Source: Pseudomonas sp. KBW05
GTDB lineage: Bacteria; Pseudomonadota; Gammaproteobacteria; Pseudomonadales; Pseudomonadaceae
Reading direction: 5' to 3'
DNA length: 64,000 nt
Assembly (NCBI RefSeq): GCF_003852405.1
Contig: NZ_QAJM01000052.1
Span: 1-64,000, forward strand
Shown: positions 63,740 to 64,000 of the stretch, piece after piece
How positions within the stretch are numbered: the stretch's first letter is position 1
Layout: each line of letters opens with the position of its first letter
Program-made: the position numbers and the translations under genes
The notes under the pieces: generated by a model
The model's input: the letters and a program-made list of their open reading frames with translations, nothing else
Told to the model about the DNA's origin: nothing
Databases searched by the model: none

Positions 63740-64000
63740 ATGCCCAACATCCTCCTGGTGGAAGACGACGCCGCACTCTCCGAGCTGATTGCCAGCTACC
63801 TGGAGCGCAATGGCTACCACGTCAGTGTGCTCAGCCGTGGTGACCATGTACGTGAACGCGCGCGCCTCAACCCACCGGACCTGGTGATTCTCGACCTGAT
63901 GCTGCCCGGCCTCGACGGCCTGCAAGTGTGTCGCCTGCTGCGCGCCGATTCGGCGGGCCTGCCGATCCTCATGCTCACCGCCCGCGACGACAGCCGCGAC
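63740..64000 (+). CDS. OmpR-type response regulator, N-terminal part (3' end outside window)
   Basis: 87 codons from ATG 63740 to the right edge. It is a receiver domain: MPNILLVEDDAALSELIASY with the acidic pair, DLVILDLMLPGLDGLQVCRL with the phospho-acceptor Asp (about residue 54), and ILMLTARDDSRD with the conserved Thr. The pattern fits two-component regulators of the OmpR/PhoB family. The gene is divergent from the RND pump operon and separated by ~235 bases, so it may regulate it. The output domain and partner kinase are beyond the window. Confidence 0.88.
   Translation, partial: MPNILLVEDDAALSELIASYLERNGYHVSVLSRGDHVRERARLNPPDLVILDLMLPGLDGLQVCRLLRADSAGLPILMLTARDDSRD

Overview
The window looks like a chromosomal segment of a Pseudomonas fluorescens-group bacterium. 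The evidence is its GC-rich codon use, a complete fapABCDEF functional-amyloid operon, the ptxS-kguEKTD 2-ketogluconate locus with two perfect PtxS operators, gnd-zwf and dpkA, and several GTGGGAGC...GCTCCCAC REP-type elements typical of fluorescent pseudomonads. I see no tRNA, rRNA, CRISPR array, insertion sequence or prophage.

Layout. 1-1434: the end of one lipoprotein-family gene and a complete neighbour carrying the same C-terminal domain. 1548-10915: housekeeping genes, namely a DUF1853 gene, then a tightly packed plus-strand run (nadK, a phosphoesterase, a rhomboid protease, YeaC, DUF2797, pepN, a ZapE-type ATPase) and an acetyltransferase. 11016-15816: minus-strand envelope genes, including a Fur-box-preceded FpvA-like siderophore receptor and a CptA-type phosphoethanolamine transferase. 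16086-19416: translationally coupled gnd-zwf-HAD hydrolase genes closed by a terminator.

19513-37832 is the main accessory block. Two giant proteins of the DUF6543 (dermonecrotic-toxin-like) type point toward each other from either end. Between them lie a FleQ-like sigma-54 activator with no recognisable phospho-acceptor Asp, the fap operon with a good -24/-12 promoter and an internal terminator after fapC, a FecR-type anti-sigma regulator with no sigma gene beside it, and a PepSY protein. The second giant protein carries a C-terminal HEMSH...TYDIAY motif that resembles aspzincin metallopeptidases, so it may be a protease toxin.

38037-51404 is metabolism and sensing: DpkA imine reductase, a LysR regulator divergent from a nitrilase, a purine-type NCS2 permease, a chemoreceptor, and the 2-ketogluconate operon under PtxS. 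51651-58158 is a small island of proteins with no clear function: two long Ig-like/beta-rich proteins, a pertactin-like autotransporter and a 153-residue protein. The first and last of these genes are each preceded by an 18-bp dyad of the lux-box form (CT-N12-AG), identical at 14 of 18 positions, which suggests shared LuxR-type control. 58434-64000 holds a DUF1345 membrane protein, an RND efflux pump with its adaptor, and the start of a divergent OmpR-type response regulator cut by the window edge.

Functional names rest on recognition of protein families by eye. No database search was run.
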